Numbered from the stretch's first letter, positions 8,611-17,844 are shown. The stretch: 64,000 nucleotides of DNA from Rhodovulum sulfidophilum (GCA_003241785.1 QFPW01000019.1:33420-97419), one strand, 5' to 3'. The notes: a model not told the origin generated them from the letters alone. A program made the numbers and translations.

Positions 8611-9361
8611 GAAGGAGCTGGCGCGGCTGCAGGTCGAGCTCGCGCATCTGCAGGCCTGGGTCAAGGAGACCGGGGCGCGGGTGGTGATCATCTTCGAGGG
8701 CCGCGACGCCGCCGGCAAGGGCGGCATGATCAAGCGCATCACCGAGAAGCTCAGCCCGCGCGTCTTCCGCGTCGTCGCCTTGCCCGCGCCCTCGGACCGG
8801 CAGAAGACGCAGATCTACATGCAGCGCTATCTCGAGCAGCTGCCCGCCGCCGGCGAGGTGCTGATCTTCGACCGCTCCTGGTACAACCGCCCCGGCGTGG
8901 AGCGGGTGATGGGCTATTGCACCGAGCACGCCGCCCAGCGCTTCCTGCAGGAGATCCCGCATCTCGAGTCCCTGCTGATCGAATCGGGGATCACGCTCAT
9001 CAAGTATTTCCTGACCGTCGGCGAGGAGGAGCAGGAGCGGCGCTTCCGCCAGCGCATCGACGATCCGACGCGGCGGTGGAAGCTGTCGCCGATGGATCTC
9101 GAGAGCTACCGGCGCTGGTGGGATTACACGCGGGCCTATGACGAGATGCTGCGGCTGACCGACACGCCGCTGGCGCCGTGGTGGATCGTCGATTCCAACG
9201 ACAAGAAGGCGGCGCGGATCAACTGCATCACCCACCTTCTCGGCGCGATCCCGTACGAGAAGGTGAAATACGACGAGCCGAAGCTCGGCAAGCGCCAGAA
9301 GCGGCCGGGCGACTACGCGCCGGACCCGACCGCGCGGAACATGGTGCCGCGGGTCTTCTAG
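8522..9361 (+). CDS. ppk2: Polyphosphate kinase 2
   Basis: 279 residues, ATG with a strong GAAGGAGG site 6 bp upstream. It has the PPK2 P-loop kinase fold: Walker A GRDAAGKGG at 60-68, Walker B/lid FDRSWYNR at 116-123 and the VERVMG motif after it, ending with the family's DYAPDP-type tail. PPK2 enzymes use polyphosphate to phosphorylate nucleoside di- or monophosphates, or the reverse. The single-domain length fits class I or III; the class cannot be decided by eye. The gene begins inside sulP (89-bp overlap), suggesting coupled translation. Confidence 0.92.
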   Translation: MSKKGKSPKPAELPALDPGATKKARNKAYEKELARLQVELAHLQAWVKETGARVVIIFEGRDAAGKGGMIKRITEKLSPRVFRVVALPAPSDRQKTQIYMQRYLEQLPAAGEVLIFDRSWYNRPGVERVMGYCTEHAAQRFLQEIPHLESLLIESGITLIKYFLTVGEEEQERRFRQRIDDPTRRWKLSPMDLESYRRWWDYTRAYDEMLRLTDTPLAPWWIVDSNDKKAARINCITHLLGAIPYEKVKYDEPKLGKRQKRPGDYAPDPTARNMVPRVF

Positions 9362-9450
9362 GCGCGGGTCTTCCCGGGGGCGGGTCTCGCGGGGGGCGCG
9401 CGTCTTCCGCGCGGGGGCCGGGCGCCGGACGCGCCCCGCCCCTCCCGGGC

Positions 9451-9915
9451 TCAGACCGCGGGCGGCGCCCAGTTCAGGAAGAAGCCGATGTCGCCCGGGA
9501 TGCCGCCGGGGAAGTTGATCACCATCGCCTTCAGCCGGTAGCCTTCCGGCTTGCCGATCCTCTCGTAGCGCTCGAAGAACTCCTTGGCCTTGCCCTGCAG
9601 CGTGTCGGGCCAGGTCGGGTCGCCGTTGTTGATGGCGCGGCCGCTGTCGGTGCAGAGATCCGACGGGAAGCTGTAGACCATCGCCTCGAACTTGCCGTCC
9701 TTGACCGCGTTCATGACGAGGCGCCGCACCATCGCGATCTCGTCCTCGCTGACGTGCTCGTGCAGGAAGCTGTTGGCGAATTCGGCGTGCTTATGCTCCT
9801 CGGCCTCGCGCGCCTTCCGCTCGGTGTCGAGCTTCTCCATCTCCTTCTGGAGAATGGACATGCGCAGCGCCTCGGCGGATATCGGCGCCCCGGCTGGTTC
9901 CGTCTTCTCCGTCAT
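9451..9915 (-). CDS. Conserved hypothetical protein, soluble
   Basis: 154 residues, no signal peptide or membrane segment. Residues 15-50 are strongly charged (ILQKEMEKLDTERKAREA) and should be helical, possibly coiled-coil. The rest looks like a compact alpha/beta domain with YSFPSDLCTDSGRAINNG and a hydrophobic end. I do not recognise a named domain. It stands alone between the convergent ppk2 gene and the divergent formylglycine-enzyme gene. The codon pattern is typical of the genome, so it is a real gene of unknown function. Confidence 0.75.
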   Translation of the reverse strand: MTEKTEPAGAPISAEALRMSILQKEMEKLDTERKAREAEEHKHAEFANSFLHEHVSEDEIAMVRRLVMNAVKDGKFEAMVYSFPSDLCTDSGRAINNGDPTWPDTLQGKAKEFFERYERIGKPEGYRLKAMVINFPGGIPGDIGFFLNWAPPAV

Positions 9916-10078
9916 CGCTCTTCCCCTCGCTTCGCGGGTTGGATTCCCGGCCGATCCTACACGGGGGCCCGGCGCCCCGGCTAGTTAGATACGGTAGCTT
10001 ACCGGCCCGATCGGGGCGCCTCGCGGCCTTGCCTTCGCGTGGCCGCGGGCGCAGTCTGAGGGGCCGAAGGAGCTTGCG

Positions 10079-10126
10079 ATGACGAAGGCCACGACCCGTT
10101 CCCCCGACCGAGGCGCGCGGCGATGA
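10079..10126 (+). CDS. 15-residue leader ORF coupled to the formylglycine-enzyme gene
   Basis: ATG at 10079 lies 6 bp after a strong GAAGGAG site and is read for 15 codons (MTKATTRSPDRGARR). Its TGA overlaps the ATG of the next gene (ATGA, 10123-10126). The downstream gene has no comparable site of its own, so ribosomes probably reach it by termination-reinitiation. The peptide has no visible attenuator codons. It may serve only for translational coupling. Confidence 0.4.
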   Translation: MTKATTRSPDRGARR

Positions 10127-11091
10127 ACAGTCCCGTGCGGACCGGCCTTCCCGCCGGCATGCGCGCCATTCCGGGCGGCGCCTTCCTGATGGGCTCGGAC
10201 CATCACTACGCCGAGGAGGCCCCCGCGCACCGGGTGCGGGTCGCCCCCTTCCTGATGGACGAGACCACGGTGACGAACCGCCAGTTCGCGGCCTTCGTCC
10301 AGGCCACCGGCTATGTCACCGTCGCCGAGCGGCCGCTCGATCCGGCGGTCTATCCAAACGCGGCGCCGCGCGAGCTCGAGCCGGGCAGCACCGTCTTCCA
10401 CATGACCGCGGGTCCGGTCGACACCCGCGACTTCCGCCAGTGGTGGTCCTGGGTGACCGGCGCCTGCTGGCGCCGCCCGGAGGGCCCCGGCAGCTCGGTA
10501 AAGGGCCGCAAGGACCATCCGGTCGTCCATGTCGCCTACGAGGACGCGCTCGCCTACGCCGCCTGGATCGGCAAGGCGCTCCCGACCGAGGCCGAATGGG
10601 AATTCGCCGCGCGCGGCGGGCTCGAGGGCCGCGAATTCGCCTGGGGCGACGAGCTCGCGCCGAAGGGGCGCCATGTCGCCAACACCTGGCAGGGCGCCTT
10701 CCCCTGGCAGAATCTCGTCGAGGACGGCCACGCCGGCACCTGCCCGGTCAAGAGCTATCCCGCCAACGGCTACGGGCTCTACGAGGTCTGCGGCAATGTC
10801 TGGGAATGGACCACCGACTGGTACGCGGCGCGGCACGAGGCGGCGAACCCCGACAAGCCGTCCTGCTGCGCCGCCGACAACCCGCGCGGCCCGGGCCTCG
10901 ACGGCAGCTACGACCCGGCGCAGCCCGGGACGCTGATCCCGCGCCGCGTCGTCAAGGGCGGCTCGTTCCTCTGCGCCCCGTCCTATTGCCGCCGCTATCG
11001 CCCGGCGGCGCGGCACGCGCAGATGATCGACACCGGCACCAGCCACATCGGCTTTCGCTGCGTGCGGCGCGGGCCGCGGCGCCCGGCCTGA
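10123..11091 (+). CDS. Formylglycine-generating enzyme (SUMF1/FGE family)
   Basis: 322 residues, no signal peptide, so cytoplasmic. FGE-sulfatase domain throughout, with IPGGAFLMGSD near residue 16, TEAEWEFAARGG near 155 and GNVWEWTTDWY near 224. The two copper-binding cysteines of true FGEs are present as FLCAPSYCRRYR (Cys284 and Cys289, the equivalents of human Cys336 and Cys341); they are absent from many other members of this fold. It should oxidise the Cys of type I sulfatases (CxPxR) to formylglycine. No sulfatase gene is in the window, so the client is encoded elsewhere. Translation appears coupled to a short leader ORF. Confidence 0.92.
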   Translation: MNSPVRTGLPAGMRAIPGGAFLMGSDHHYAEEAPAHRVRVAPFLMDETTVTNRQFAAFVQATGYVTVAERPLDPAVYPNAAPRELEPGSTVFHMTAGPVDTRDFRQWWSWVTGACWRRPEGPGSSVKGRKDHPVVHVAYEDALAYAAWIGKALPTEAEWEFAARGGLEGREFAWGDELAPKGRHVANTWQGAFPWQNLVEDGHAGTCPVKSYPANGYGLYEVCGNVWEWTTDWYAARHEAANPDKPSCCAADNPRGPGLDGSYDPAQPGTLIPRRVVKGGSFLCAPSYCRRYRPAARHAQMIDTGTSHIGFRCVRRGPRRPA

Positions 11092-11107
11092 CCGGCGCCG
11101 CCTCCGC

Positions 11108-12748
11108 TCACGCCGCCGATTCCCGCGCCTCGCCGAGGTCGAGCTCGCGCACCAGCCGGCGGACGAGCTCGTCCGACAGCCGGCGTGTCCGTCCGAGCCG
11201 GTAGATCTCGGCGCGCTCGGCCCGGAGCGCCACGAGGCGCAGCTCGCGCAGGATCTCCTCGTTGCGGCGGAGCGTATCGGCCTCCTCGCCGCTCTTGCCC
11301 CGGCTCTCGATCCGCGCGCGATAGCCCTCCATCAGCCGCGAGGCCGCGTCCGCGTAGAGATCGACGTCGCGCCCCGCCTCGGTCGCCTCGCCCAGCACGC
11401 GCTCGATCGCGCGGATCGCCGCCTGGGCGGCCGCGACCCTGCCGACGTTCTCCTCGCGGCGCGCCGAGGGTTCGGGCGGCAGCTCGAGCCCGGCGAGCAG
11501 GAACGGCAGGCCGAGGCTCGCGGCGATCAGCGAGAAGATGATCACCCCCGCGGCGAGGCAGATCGCGAGATCGCGCGCCGGAAACGGCGCGCCGTCGGGC
11601 AGCGCGAGCGGCAGGGTCAGCACGCCGGCGAGCGTGATCGCCCCCCGCGCGCCGGCGAGCGCGGTCACCGCGACCAGGCGCCAGCTCGGCCGGCGCATCG
11701 CCTCGCCCCGGCGGGTGGCGCGGTAGAGCGTGAGCCGGAGCGAGACCCAGGCCCAGAGGAAGCGCGTCGCCGCGAGCGCCGCGTTGATGGCGAGCACATA
11801 GGCGAGGAGCCAGATCGGATCGTGATGCCCGGTCGCGCGCACCACCTCGGCCGCGCCCGCGACGATGACCGGCAGCTGCTCGCCGAGCAGCACGAAGACG
11901 ATGCCGTTCATCGCGAAGCCGAGCGTGTCCCAGACCGCCGCGCGCCCGACCCGGGTCGCGGGCAGCGCCCGGCCCGACTGCTCGAGGAAGCTCATGGTGA
12001 TCCCGGCCGCGACCGCCGCGAGGATGCCCGAGGCGCCGAGATGCTCGGCGGCGAGATAGGCGGCGAAGGGAATGAGCAGGCTGATCAGCACCTGGCTCCC
12101 GGTCTCCTCGCCGAACCGCCGGGTGGCGGCGCCCTTGGCCGCGACCACCGCCCAGGTGACGCCGGCGCCGAGGGCGAGCCCCCCGGTCGCGACCCAGAGG
12201 AAGGTGCCGAAGGCGTTCCAGAGCGAGAAGGCCCCGGTCATCACCGCGGCTACCGCGAAGCGCATGCAGACGAGGCCCGAGGCGTCGTTCAGGAGCGACT
12301 CGCCCTCGAGGATGTGCAGCAGCCGCTTCGGCATCGGGACCCGCGCGGCGATCGAGTTCACCGCGATCGGATCGGTCGGCGAAAGCACCGCCGCGAGCGC
12401 GAAGGCGACGCCGAGCGGCATCGACGGGATCATCAGATGGATGAGCAGCCCGATGCCGAGCACCGTCGCGACCACGAGGCCGAGCGCGAGATGCAGGACG
12501 GGCCCGACGTCGCGCGCCAGCCCCTCCTTCGGGATCCGCCAGCCGTCGTAGAACAGGAGCGGCGGCAGGAAGAGCAGGAAGAACACCTCCGGATCGAGCC
12601 GCACGCCGAAATCGGCGACCGAGGCGATGAAGGCGCCGAGCGCGATCTGCACCAAGGGCGCCGGCACGGCGAAGCGCAGCGCGCGGGTGATGACCCCGCT
12701 CAGCACGACCGCGAGGAGGAAGACGAGGGTGACGGTGATGCTTTCCAA
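11108..12748 (-). CDS. Na+/H+ antiporter, CPA1 family
   Basis: 546 residues. Twelve or so hydrophobic segments fill residues 1-415, with the CPA1 marks LLFYDGWRI, the ion-binding AVLSPTDPIAV and ILEGESLLNDASGLV. The last 130 residues are hydrophilic and charged, probably a cytoplasmic regulatory tail. It exchanges external H+ for internal Na+ or K+ at the inner membrane. The open frame begins with TTG at 12748 without a good ribosome site, so the start is uncertain, but the first helix follows at once and little can be missing. Its end faces the end of the formylglycine-enzyme gene 16 bp away. Confidence 0.9.
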   Translation of the reverse strand: MESITVTLVFLLAVVLSGVITRALRFAVPAPLVQIALGAFIASVADFGVRLDPEVFFLLFLPPLLFYDGWRIPKEGLARDVGPVLHLALGLVVATVLGIGLLIHLMIPSMPLGVAFALAAVLSPTDPIAVNSIAARVPMPKRLLHILEGESLLNDASGLVCMRFAVAAVMTGAFSLWNAFGTFLWVATGGLALGAGVTWAVVAAKGAATRRFGEETGSQVLISLLIPFAAYLAAEHLGASGILAAVAAGITMSFLEQSGRALPATRVGRAAVWDTLGFAMNGIVFVLLGEQLPVIVAGAAEVVRATGHHDPIWLLAYVLAINAALAATRFLWAWVSLRLTLYRATRRGEAMRRPSWRLVAVTALAGARGAITLAGVLTLPLALPDGAPFPARDLAICLAAGVIIFSLIAASLGLPFLLAGLELPPEPSARREENVGRVAAAQAAIRAIERVLGEATEAGRDVDLYADAASRLMEGYRARIESRGKSGEEADTLRRNEEILRELRLVALRAERAEIYRLGRTRRLSDELVRRLVRELDLGEARESAA

Positions 12749-12924
12749 AGCGCGGCTCGCCAGTCGGACCGGGCGGCGGGTGCCCAGCCTATCTAAGCGG
12801 CGCGGCCACCCGCCCGCAAGCCGGATCAGGCGGGCGCGTTAACCTCTTGTTAAGGCTCGGATTGACGGAGGGCCCGCGGGCGGTCAGCCTCGGAAGCGTG
12901 GGAGCCAGCCGTGGGGGAACCGGG

Positions 12925-13236
12925 ATGCGCGCCGCCTTGATCGCCTGCCTCGCGCTCGTCGCGGGCTGCGCCGCGCCGGGACCGGTGGTGACGCCCCGGG
13001 TCAGCGGCGGCAACCCGACCGACGGGATCGTGACGCTGGCCTCGACACGCACCTATTTCAATCCGGTCCGCCCCGACTGGGGCGCCGCGCTCGCGACGGC
13101 GGACGCGCGATGCGTCGCCGATGGCCGCGACCCGCCGGCCCGGTTCGCCGGCGACCAGGAGGCCTGCGAGCTCTACGACCGCGCCGGACGCTGCCTGCGC
13201 GCGACGGTCACCCGGTTCTACCAGTGCGGCGGATAG
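12925..13236 (+). CDS. YecR-like lipoprotein
   Basis: 103 residues from ATG 12925. The signal peptide ends in a lipobox (ALVAGC), so Cys16 should be lipidated. The body matches the YecR pattern: GGNPTDGIVTL, a conserved Trp, ADARCVADG, and a Cys-rich end finishing FYQCGG. In enterobacteria YecR belongs to the flagellar regulon but its job is not known. Nothing flagellar is nearby. The gene stands alone, with an AT-rich stretch (GTTAACCTCTTGTTAAGG) about 80 bp upstream that may be promoter sequence. Confidence 0.7.
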   Translation: MRAALIACLALVAGCAAPGPVVTPRVSGGNPTDGIVTLASTRTYFNPVRPDWGAALATADARCVADGRDPPARFAGDQEACELYDRAGRCLRATVTRFYQCGG

Positions 13237-13362
13237 CGGCGCGCGCCGACGCGGGACGGCGGTGGCGGCGCGGCGAGCGTTTCGGAGGGAGTGCCGAGCT
13301 CGCGGCGCGGACGGCACCGGACGGCGCGGCGCGCGACCGGCGACGGGATGGTGCGTCCCGCT

Positions 13363-15465
13363 TCAGTCCCACATTCCGCGCATCCGCGCGGCGAAATCGC
13401 GGCGGGGCGTCGGCCCGGGCGTCGCCTCCTCGGGCGCCGGAGGCGGCCAGGCGCGTTCGGCGAGGGTCCGCGTCACCGCGTCGCTCAGGAAGCGCGAGCG
13501 GGCGGCGGTGACGTGCCGGTCGCCGCGCGCGGCCTGGCGGTGGATATAGAACCGTCGCGGCACCAGGAGGTGCAGCGCGTCCTTCGCCCGGGTCATCGCG
13601 ACATAGAACAGCCGCCGCTCCTCCTCCACCGCGCCGCGCGAACCGGTGGCGAGGTCCGAGGGCAGGCAGCCATCGACGCAATTGAGCACGAAGACCTGCC
13701 GCCACTCCTGTCCCTTGGCGGAATGGATGGTGGAGAGGATCATGTATTCCTCGTCGTGGAGCGGCGGCCCCGAATGATCGCCGGTCGCGGCCGGGGGATC
13801 GAGCGTCAGCTCGGTCAGGAACCTGCTTCGCGACGGATAGCCGGCCGCGATCGCCTCGAGCTGCGCGAGGTCCTCGACCCGACCCGGCGCCGCGTCGTGC
13901 AGAATCTCGAGCCGCGGCTCGTACCAGGCGCGCGCCGCGGCGATGTCGCCGGGCCAGCCATGCCCGCGGCGGAGCCCGGCGAAAAGCGTCACGAACTCCG
14001 CCCATTCCGCCGCGGCCCGCGCCGGCACGCGCGCGGCGCCGAGGATGGCGGCGGGATCGCCGGGCGCCGCGATCAGCGCGAGCAGACGCTCCGCCGTCGC
14101 GGGGCCGATCCCCTGGACGAGCCGCAGCGCGCGGAAACCCGAGACCCGGTCGCGCGGGTTCTCGGCGAGCCTCAGGAGCGCCATCAGGTCCTTCACATGC
14201 GCGGTGTCGAGGAACTTGAGCCCGCCGAACTTCACGAAGGGAATGTCGCGCCGCGTGAGCTCGACCTCGAGCGGCCCGCTGTGCGAGGCGGTGCGGAACA
14301 GCGCCGCCTGCTCGCGCAGCGGCACGCCGGCCTCGCGCGCCTCGAGCACCCGCTCGCAGACATAGGCCGCCTGCCCCGCCTCGTCCGGGAGGCGCACCAT
14401 CAGCGGCGGCAGCCCGCCGGTCCGCTCGGCGGTCAGCGTCTTCGGATAGCCCTCCTCCGCCTCGGCGATCACCGCGTTCGCCGCCGCGAGGATCGGGGCG
14501 GTCGAGCGGTAGTTGCGCGTCAGCGCGACGACGCGCGCCGGCGGCGTGAAGGCCTTGGGGAAATCGAGGATGTTGCGCGCCTCGGCCGCGCGGAAGGAAT
14601 AGATCGACTGCGCGTCGTCGCCGACCACGGTCACGCCGCGCCCGTCCGGCTTCAGCCCGGCGAGGATCGCCGCCTGCACCCGGTTGGTGTCCTGGTACTC
14701 GTCAATCAGCACATGGTCGAACCGCAGGCCGAGCGCCCGGGCGAGGTCGGGATCGGCCGCCATCTCGGCCCAGTAGAGCAGCAGGTCGTCGTAATCGAGC
14801 ACCGCCCCCGCCTGTTTCGCCGCGACATAGGCGGCGAAGAGGGCGCGCAGCTCCGCCTCCCATCCCGCGCACCAGGGGAAATCGGCGAGCGCCTCGCGAA
14901 GCGTCGCGCGGGCGTTCACCGCGCGGGAATAGATCGCGAGGCAGGTGCCCTTGGCCGGGAAGCGCTTCTCGGTGCGCGAGAGGCCGATCTCGTGCCGGCA
15001 GAGGTTCATGAGATCGGCGGAATCCTCGCGGTCGTGGATGGTGAAATCGGGATCGAGCCCGATCTCGGTCGCCTGCTCGCGCAGGAGCCGGGCGCCGATC
15101 GCGTGGAAGGTGCCGGCCCAGGTCAGCCCGTCGGCCAGCGCCTCGGCACGCTCGCCCAGCACCTCGCGGGCGATCCGCGCGACCCGGCCGCGCATCTCGG
15201 CGGCGGCGCGGCGCGAGAAGGTCATGAGCAGGATCCGTCCCGGATCGGCGCCGGAGACCAGAAGATGCGCGACGCGATGCGCGAGCGTCGCGGTCTTTCC
15301 CGAGCCCGCGCCGGCGATGACGAGGAGCGGGGCGTCGCCATGGGTGACCGCCGCCCGCTGCTCCGGATTGAGCCGGTCGAGATAGCGCGGAGAGGCGGAA
15401 AGGGCGGCCGGCGTCATCGCGCCATCAAGCCCCGTTTCCGCTTTGTTCGCAAGCCCGGCGCTCAT
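13363..15465 (-). CDS. UvrD/PcrA-like ATP-dependent DNA helicase
   Basis: 700 residues. Superfamily 1A helicase with Walker A AGAGSGKT at 51-58, motif II LIDEYQDT at 253-260, the Ser/Thr-rich motif III (VTVVGDDAQSIYSFR), RNYRST, and motifs V and VI (STIHSAKGQEW, LFYVAMTRA) near the C-terminus. It unwinds duplex DNA 3' to 5' in repair or replication restart. The ATG at 15465 overlaps the ruvB stop codon (ATGA), which favours this start over Met17. It is shorter than full UvrD and could be a PcrA- or Rep-like form. It is the last gene of the ruv operon. Confidence 0.9.
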   Translation of the reverse strand: MSAGLANKAETGLDGAMTPAALSASPRYLDRLNPEQRAAVTHGDAPLLVIAGAGSGKTATLAHRVAHLLVSGADPGRILLMTFSRRAAAEMRGRVARIAREVLGERAEALADGLTWAGTFHAIGARLLREQATEIGLDPDFTIHDREDSADLMNLCRHEIGLSRTEKRFPAKGTCLAIYSRAVNARATLREALADFPWCAGWEAELRALFAAYVAAKQAGAVLDYDDLLLYWAEMAADPDLARALGLRFDHVLIDEYQDTNRVQAAILAGLKPDGRGVTVVGDDAQSIYSFRAAEARNILDFPKAFTPPARVVALTRNYRSTAPILAAANAVIAEAEEGYPKTLTAERTGGLPPLMVRLPDEAGQAAYVCERVLEAREAGVPLREQAALFRTASHSGPLEVELTRRDIPFVKFGGLKFLDTAHVKDLMALLRLAENPRDRVSGFRALRLVQGIGPATAERLLALIAAPGDPAAILGAARVPARAAAEWAEFVTLFAGLRRGHGWPGDIAAARAWYEPRLEILHDAAPGRVEDLAQLEAIAAGYPSRSRFLTELTLDPPAATGDHSGPPLHDEEYMILSTIHSAKGQEWRQVFVLNCVDGCLPSDLATGSRGAVEEERRLFYVAMTRAKDALHLLVPRRFYIHRQAARGDRHVTAARSRFLSDAVTRTLAERAWPPPAPEEATPGPTPRRDFAARMRGMWD

Positions 15466-16493
15466 CCGTCGAAGAGATCGGCCTGTCCGGGGCCGGTGCG
15501 CGGCGGCGTCAGGCCGAGATGCGTCCAGGCCTTCGGAGCCAGCGCCCGGCCGCGCGGGGTGCGCTGGATCAGACCGCCCTGCAGCAGGAAGGGCTCGATC
15601 ACCTCCTCGATCGCGTCGCGCGATTCCGACAGCGCGGCGGCGATCGTCTCGACCCCGACCGGGCCGCCGCCGTAGTTCTCGGCGAGGAGCGACAGATAGC
15701 GCCGGTCGGCCGAATCGAGCCCGAGGTCGTCGACGCCGAGCCGCGACAGCGCGGCGTCGGCGAGCGGACGGGTGACCTTGCCCTCGCCCTCGACGATCGC
15801 GAAGTCGATCACCCGGCGCAGCAGGCGCCCGGCGATCCGGGGCGTGCCGCGCGCGCGCCGCGCGATCTCGAGCGCGCCCTCCGGCGTCGCCTCGGCGCGC
15901 AGGAGCTTCGCCGCGCGGGTGACGATCTGGACGAGCTCCTCGGTCTCGTAGAATTCGAGCCGGGTCGGGATGCCGAACCGGTCGCGCAGCGGCGTGGTGA
16001 GCAGCCCGAGCCGGGTGGTGGCCCCGACCAGCGTGAAGGGCTGCAGCTCGATCCGCACCGTGCGCGCCGCCGGCCCCTCGCCGATCACGAGGTCGAGCTG
16101 GAAATCCTCGAGCGCGGGATAGAGGATCTCCTCTACCACCGGATTGAGGCGGTGGATCTCGTCGATGAAGAGCACGTCGCGCGCGTCGAGATTGGTCAGG
16201 ATCGCCGCAAGATCGCCCGCGCGGGCCAGCACCGGCCCCGAGGTCATGCGGAAGTTCACCCCGAGCTCGCGCGCGACGATCTGCGCCAGCGTCGTCTTGC
16301 CGAGGCCGGGCGGGCCGTAGAACAGGGTGTGGTCCATCGCCTGGCCCCGGCGCCGCGCGCTCTCGATGAAGACCGCGAGATTGGCGCGGGCGGCGCGCTG
16401 GCCGATGAACTCGGCGAGACCCTGGGGCCGCAGCGCGCGGTCGGCGTCCTCGGGCAAGGGGTCGGGGCGCAGCGTCGGATCGGGGACCGCCAT
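15462..16493 (-). CDS. ruvB: Holliday junction branch migration ATPase RuvB
   Basis: 343 residues. AAA+ motor with Walker A GPPGLGKTT at 60-68, Walker B LFIDEIHRLN around 108-117, sensor region VGATTRLG and the C-terminal winged helix (RTPRGRALAPKAW). Two hexamers, loaded by RuvA, pump DNA through Holliday junctions. The gene starts 4 bp after ruvA and overlaps the helicase start by 4 bp, so it is part of a coupled operon. Confidence 0.97.
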   Translation of the reverse strand: MAVPDPTLRPDPLPEDADRALRPQGLAEFIGQRAARANLAVFIESARRRGQAMDHTLFYGPPGLGKTTLAQIVARELGVNFRMTSGPVLARAGDLAAILTNLDARDVLFIDEIHRLNPVVEEILYPALEDFQLDLVIGEGPAARTVRIELQPFTLVGATTRLGLLTTPLRDRFGIPTRLEFYETEELVQIVTRAAKLLRAEATPEGALEIARRARGTPRIAGRLLRRVIDFAIVEGEGKVTRPLADAALSRLGVDDLGLDSADRRYLSLLAENYGGGPVGVETIAAALSESRDAIEEVIEPFLLQGGLIQRTPRGRALAPKAWTHLGLTPPRTGPGQADLFDG

Positions 16494-16497
16494 CGTC

Positions 16498-17190
16498 TCA
16501 GCCCTTCGGTGCGAGGCGGCGCAGCGCGGCGCGGATCAGGCCCGAGGCGTCGAGCCCCGGCTCCTCGCCGTCGGTCTCGGTGACGGCCGCGGCGGCCTCG
16601 CCCGGGGCGTAGCCGAGATTGGCGAGCGCCGAGAGCGCGTCGGCCCGCGCGGCGGCGGCGCGGGTCTCGGCCTCGGGCGGCGCGGCGGCGCGACGCGCGC
16701 GCGGCGCGGACGGCACCGGGACCGCGGCCTCGATCACCTCGCCCACCATTGCGGCGCGCGCGCCCTCCGCGCCCATCGCCATGATGGCGGGCGCCTTGGC
16801 CCGAAGCTCGAGCACCAGCCGCTGCGCGATCTTCGGCCCGATCCCGGGCGCGGCGCGGAAGGCGGCCGAATCGCCGAGTGTCAGCGCGCGGGCGAGCCCC
16901 TCGGTGCCGAGCGCCCCGAGCGCGCCGAGCGCCGCCTTGGCGCCCACGCCCTGGACCGAGACGAGCAGCCGGTACCATTCGCGCTCGGCGAGCGTGAGGA
17001 AGCCCACGAGCTGCAGCAGGTCCTCGCGCACCAGCAGGTCGGTGTAGAGCGCCACGAACCCGCCCGGCGGCGGCATCGCCGCGAGCGTGCGATCGGAGCA
17101 GGAGACGAGATAGCCGACCCCGCCGCCGGTCTCGATCAGCACATGGTCGCTCGCGCGGTAGTCGAGCCGGCCTGTCACCTTTCCGATCAT
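16498..17190 (-). CDS. ruvA: Holliday junction DNA helicase subunit RuvA
   Basis: 230 residues, slightly longer than the E. coli protein. N-terminal OB fold starting MIGKVTGRLDY, two helix-hairpin-helix motifs (VQGVGAKAAL and APGIGPKIAQRL, about residues 77-125), an Ala-rich linker and the C-terminal domain III that contacts RuvB (ALSALANLGYAPGEA). It binds four-way junctions as a tetramer and recruits RuvB. Its ATG overlaps the ruvC stop. Confidence 0.97.
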   Translation of the reverse strand: MIGKVTGRLDYRASDHVLIETGGGVGYLVSCSDRTLAAMPPPGGFVALYTDLLVREDLLQLVGFLTLAEREWYRLLVSVQGVGAKAALGALGALGTEGLARALTLGDSAAFRAAPGIGPKIAQRLVLELRAKAPAIMAMGAEGARAAMVGEVIEAAVPVPSAPRARRAAAPPEAETRAAAARADALSALANLGYAPGEAAAAVTETDGEEPGLDASGLIRAALRRLAPKG

Positions 17191-17699
17191 GCGCGCCCCT
17201 CCGCCCGCGCGATCGCGGCGCCGAGCCGGCCGTTGAACCGGGCGTGATGCGCGTGGCAGAGCGCGATCGCCAGCGCGTCGGCGGCGTCCGGGCCGAGGAT
17301 CGTCGCCGCCGGCAGCTGCAGCCGGACCATATGCTCCACCTGCCGCTTCTCCGCATGTCCGACGCCGACCACGACCTTCTTCACCGCGTTGGGCGCGTAT
17401 TCCGCGACCGGGATGCCGCGGAGCGCGGGAACGAGCAGCGCGATCCCGCGCGCCTGGCCAAGCTTCAGCGTGCCGGCGGCGTCCTTGTTGACGAAGGTCT
17501 GCTCCACCGCCGCCGTGTCGGGCGACCAGGCCGCGAGCACCCGGGTCAGCGCGTCGTAGAGGCTGCGCAGCCGCTCGGCGAGCTCCGCGCCCTCCGACTG
17601 GCAGACGCCGTTGGCGACATGGCTGAGCCGCGCGCCGTCCACATCCACGACGCCCCAGCCGGTGCGGCGCAGGCCGGGGTCGATACCGATGACGCGCAT
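17187..17699 (-). CDS. ruvC: Holliday junction resolvase RuvC
   Basis: 170 residues from ATG 17699; the open frame runs further up but MRVIGIDPG is the conserved start. The four acidic catalytic residues fall at Asp7, Glu66, Asp138 and Asp141, the same numbers as in E. coli RuvC. It cuts Holliday junctions symmetrically after RuvAB migration. First gene of the ruvC-ruvA-ruvB-helicase operon; its stop overlaps the ruvA start. Confidence 0.97.
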   Translation of the reverse strand: MRVIGIDPGLRRTGWGVVDVDGARLSHVANGVCQSEGAELAERLRSLYDALTRVLAAWSPDTAAVEQTFVNKDAAGTLKLGQARGIALLVPALRGIPVAEYAPNAVKKVVVGVGHAEKRQVEHMVRLQLPAATILGPDAADALAIALCHAHHARFNGRLGAAIARAEGRA

Positions 17700-17825
17700 T
17701 GGCGATCCTGCTTCGTGCCTCGCGCCCTCATTAGCACGAACCCGGAACATCCGCCAAGCCATCGCCGGGGGCCGCGGATTATGAAATTTTGCAAGATACT
17801 GTTTGTGTTAATTTTTTAAGACCAG

Positions 17826-17844
17826 CCATGCAGCCATTGCATGG
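17826..17844. promoter_or_regulatory. Palindrome upstream of the DUF1127 gene
   Basis: Perfect 7-bp arms CCATGCA / TGCATGG around a 5-bp centre, in the unusually AT-rich region between ruvC and the DUF1127 gene, about 100 bp before the latter. It could be an operator. No regulator can be named. Confidence 0.35.

Noticed and set aside
9988..10008. Short palindrome CGGTAGCTTACCG between the hypothetical and formylglycine-enzyme genes
   Set aside because: Only 5-bp arms and no T-run; likely chance.
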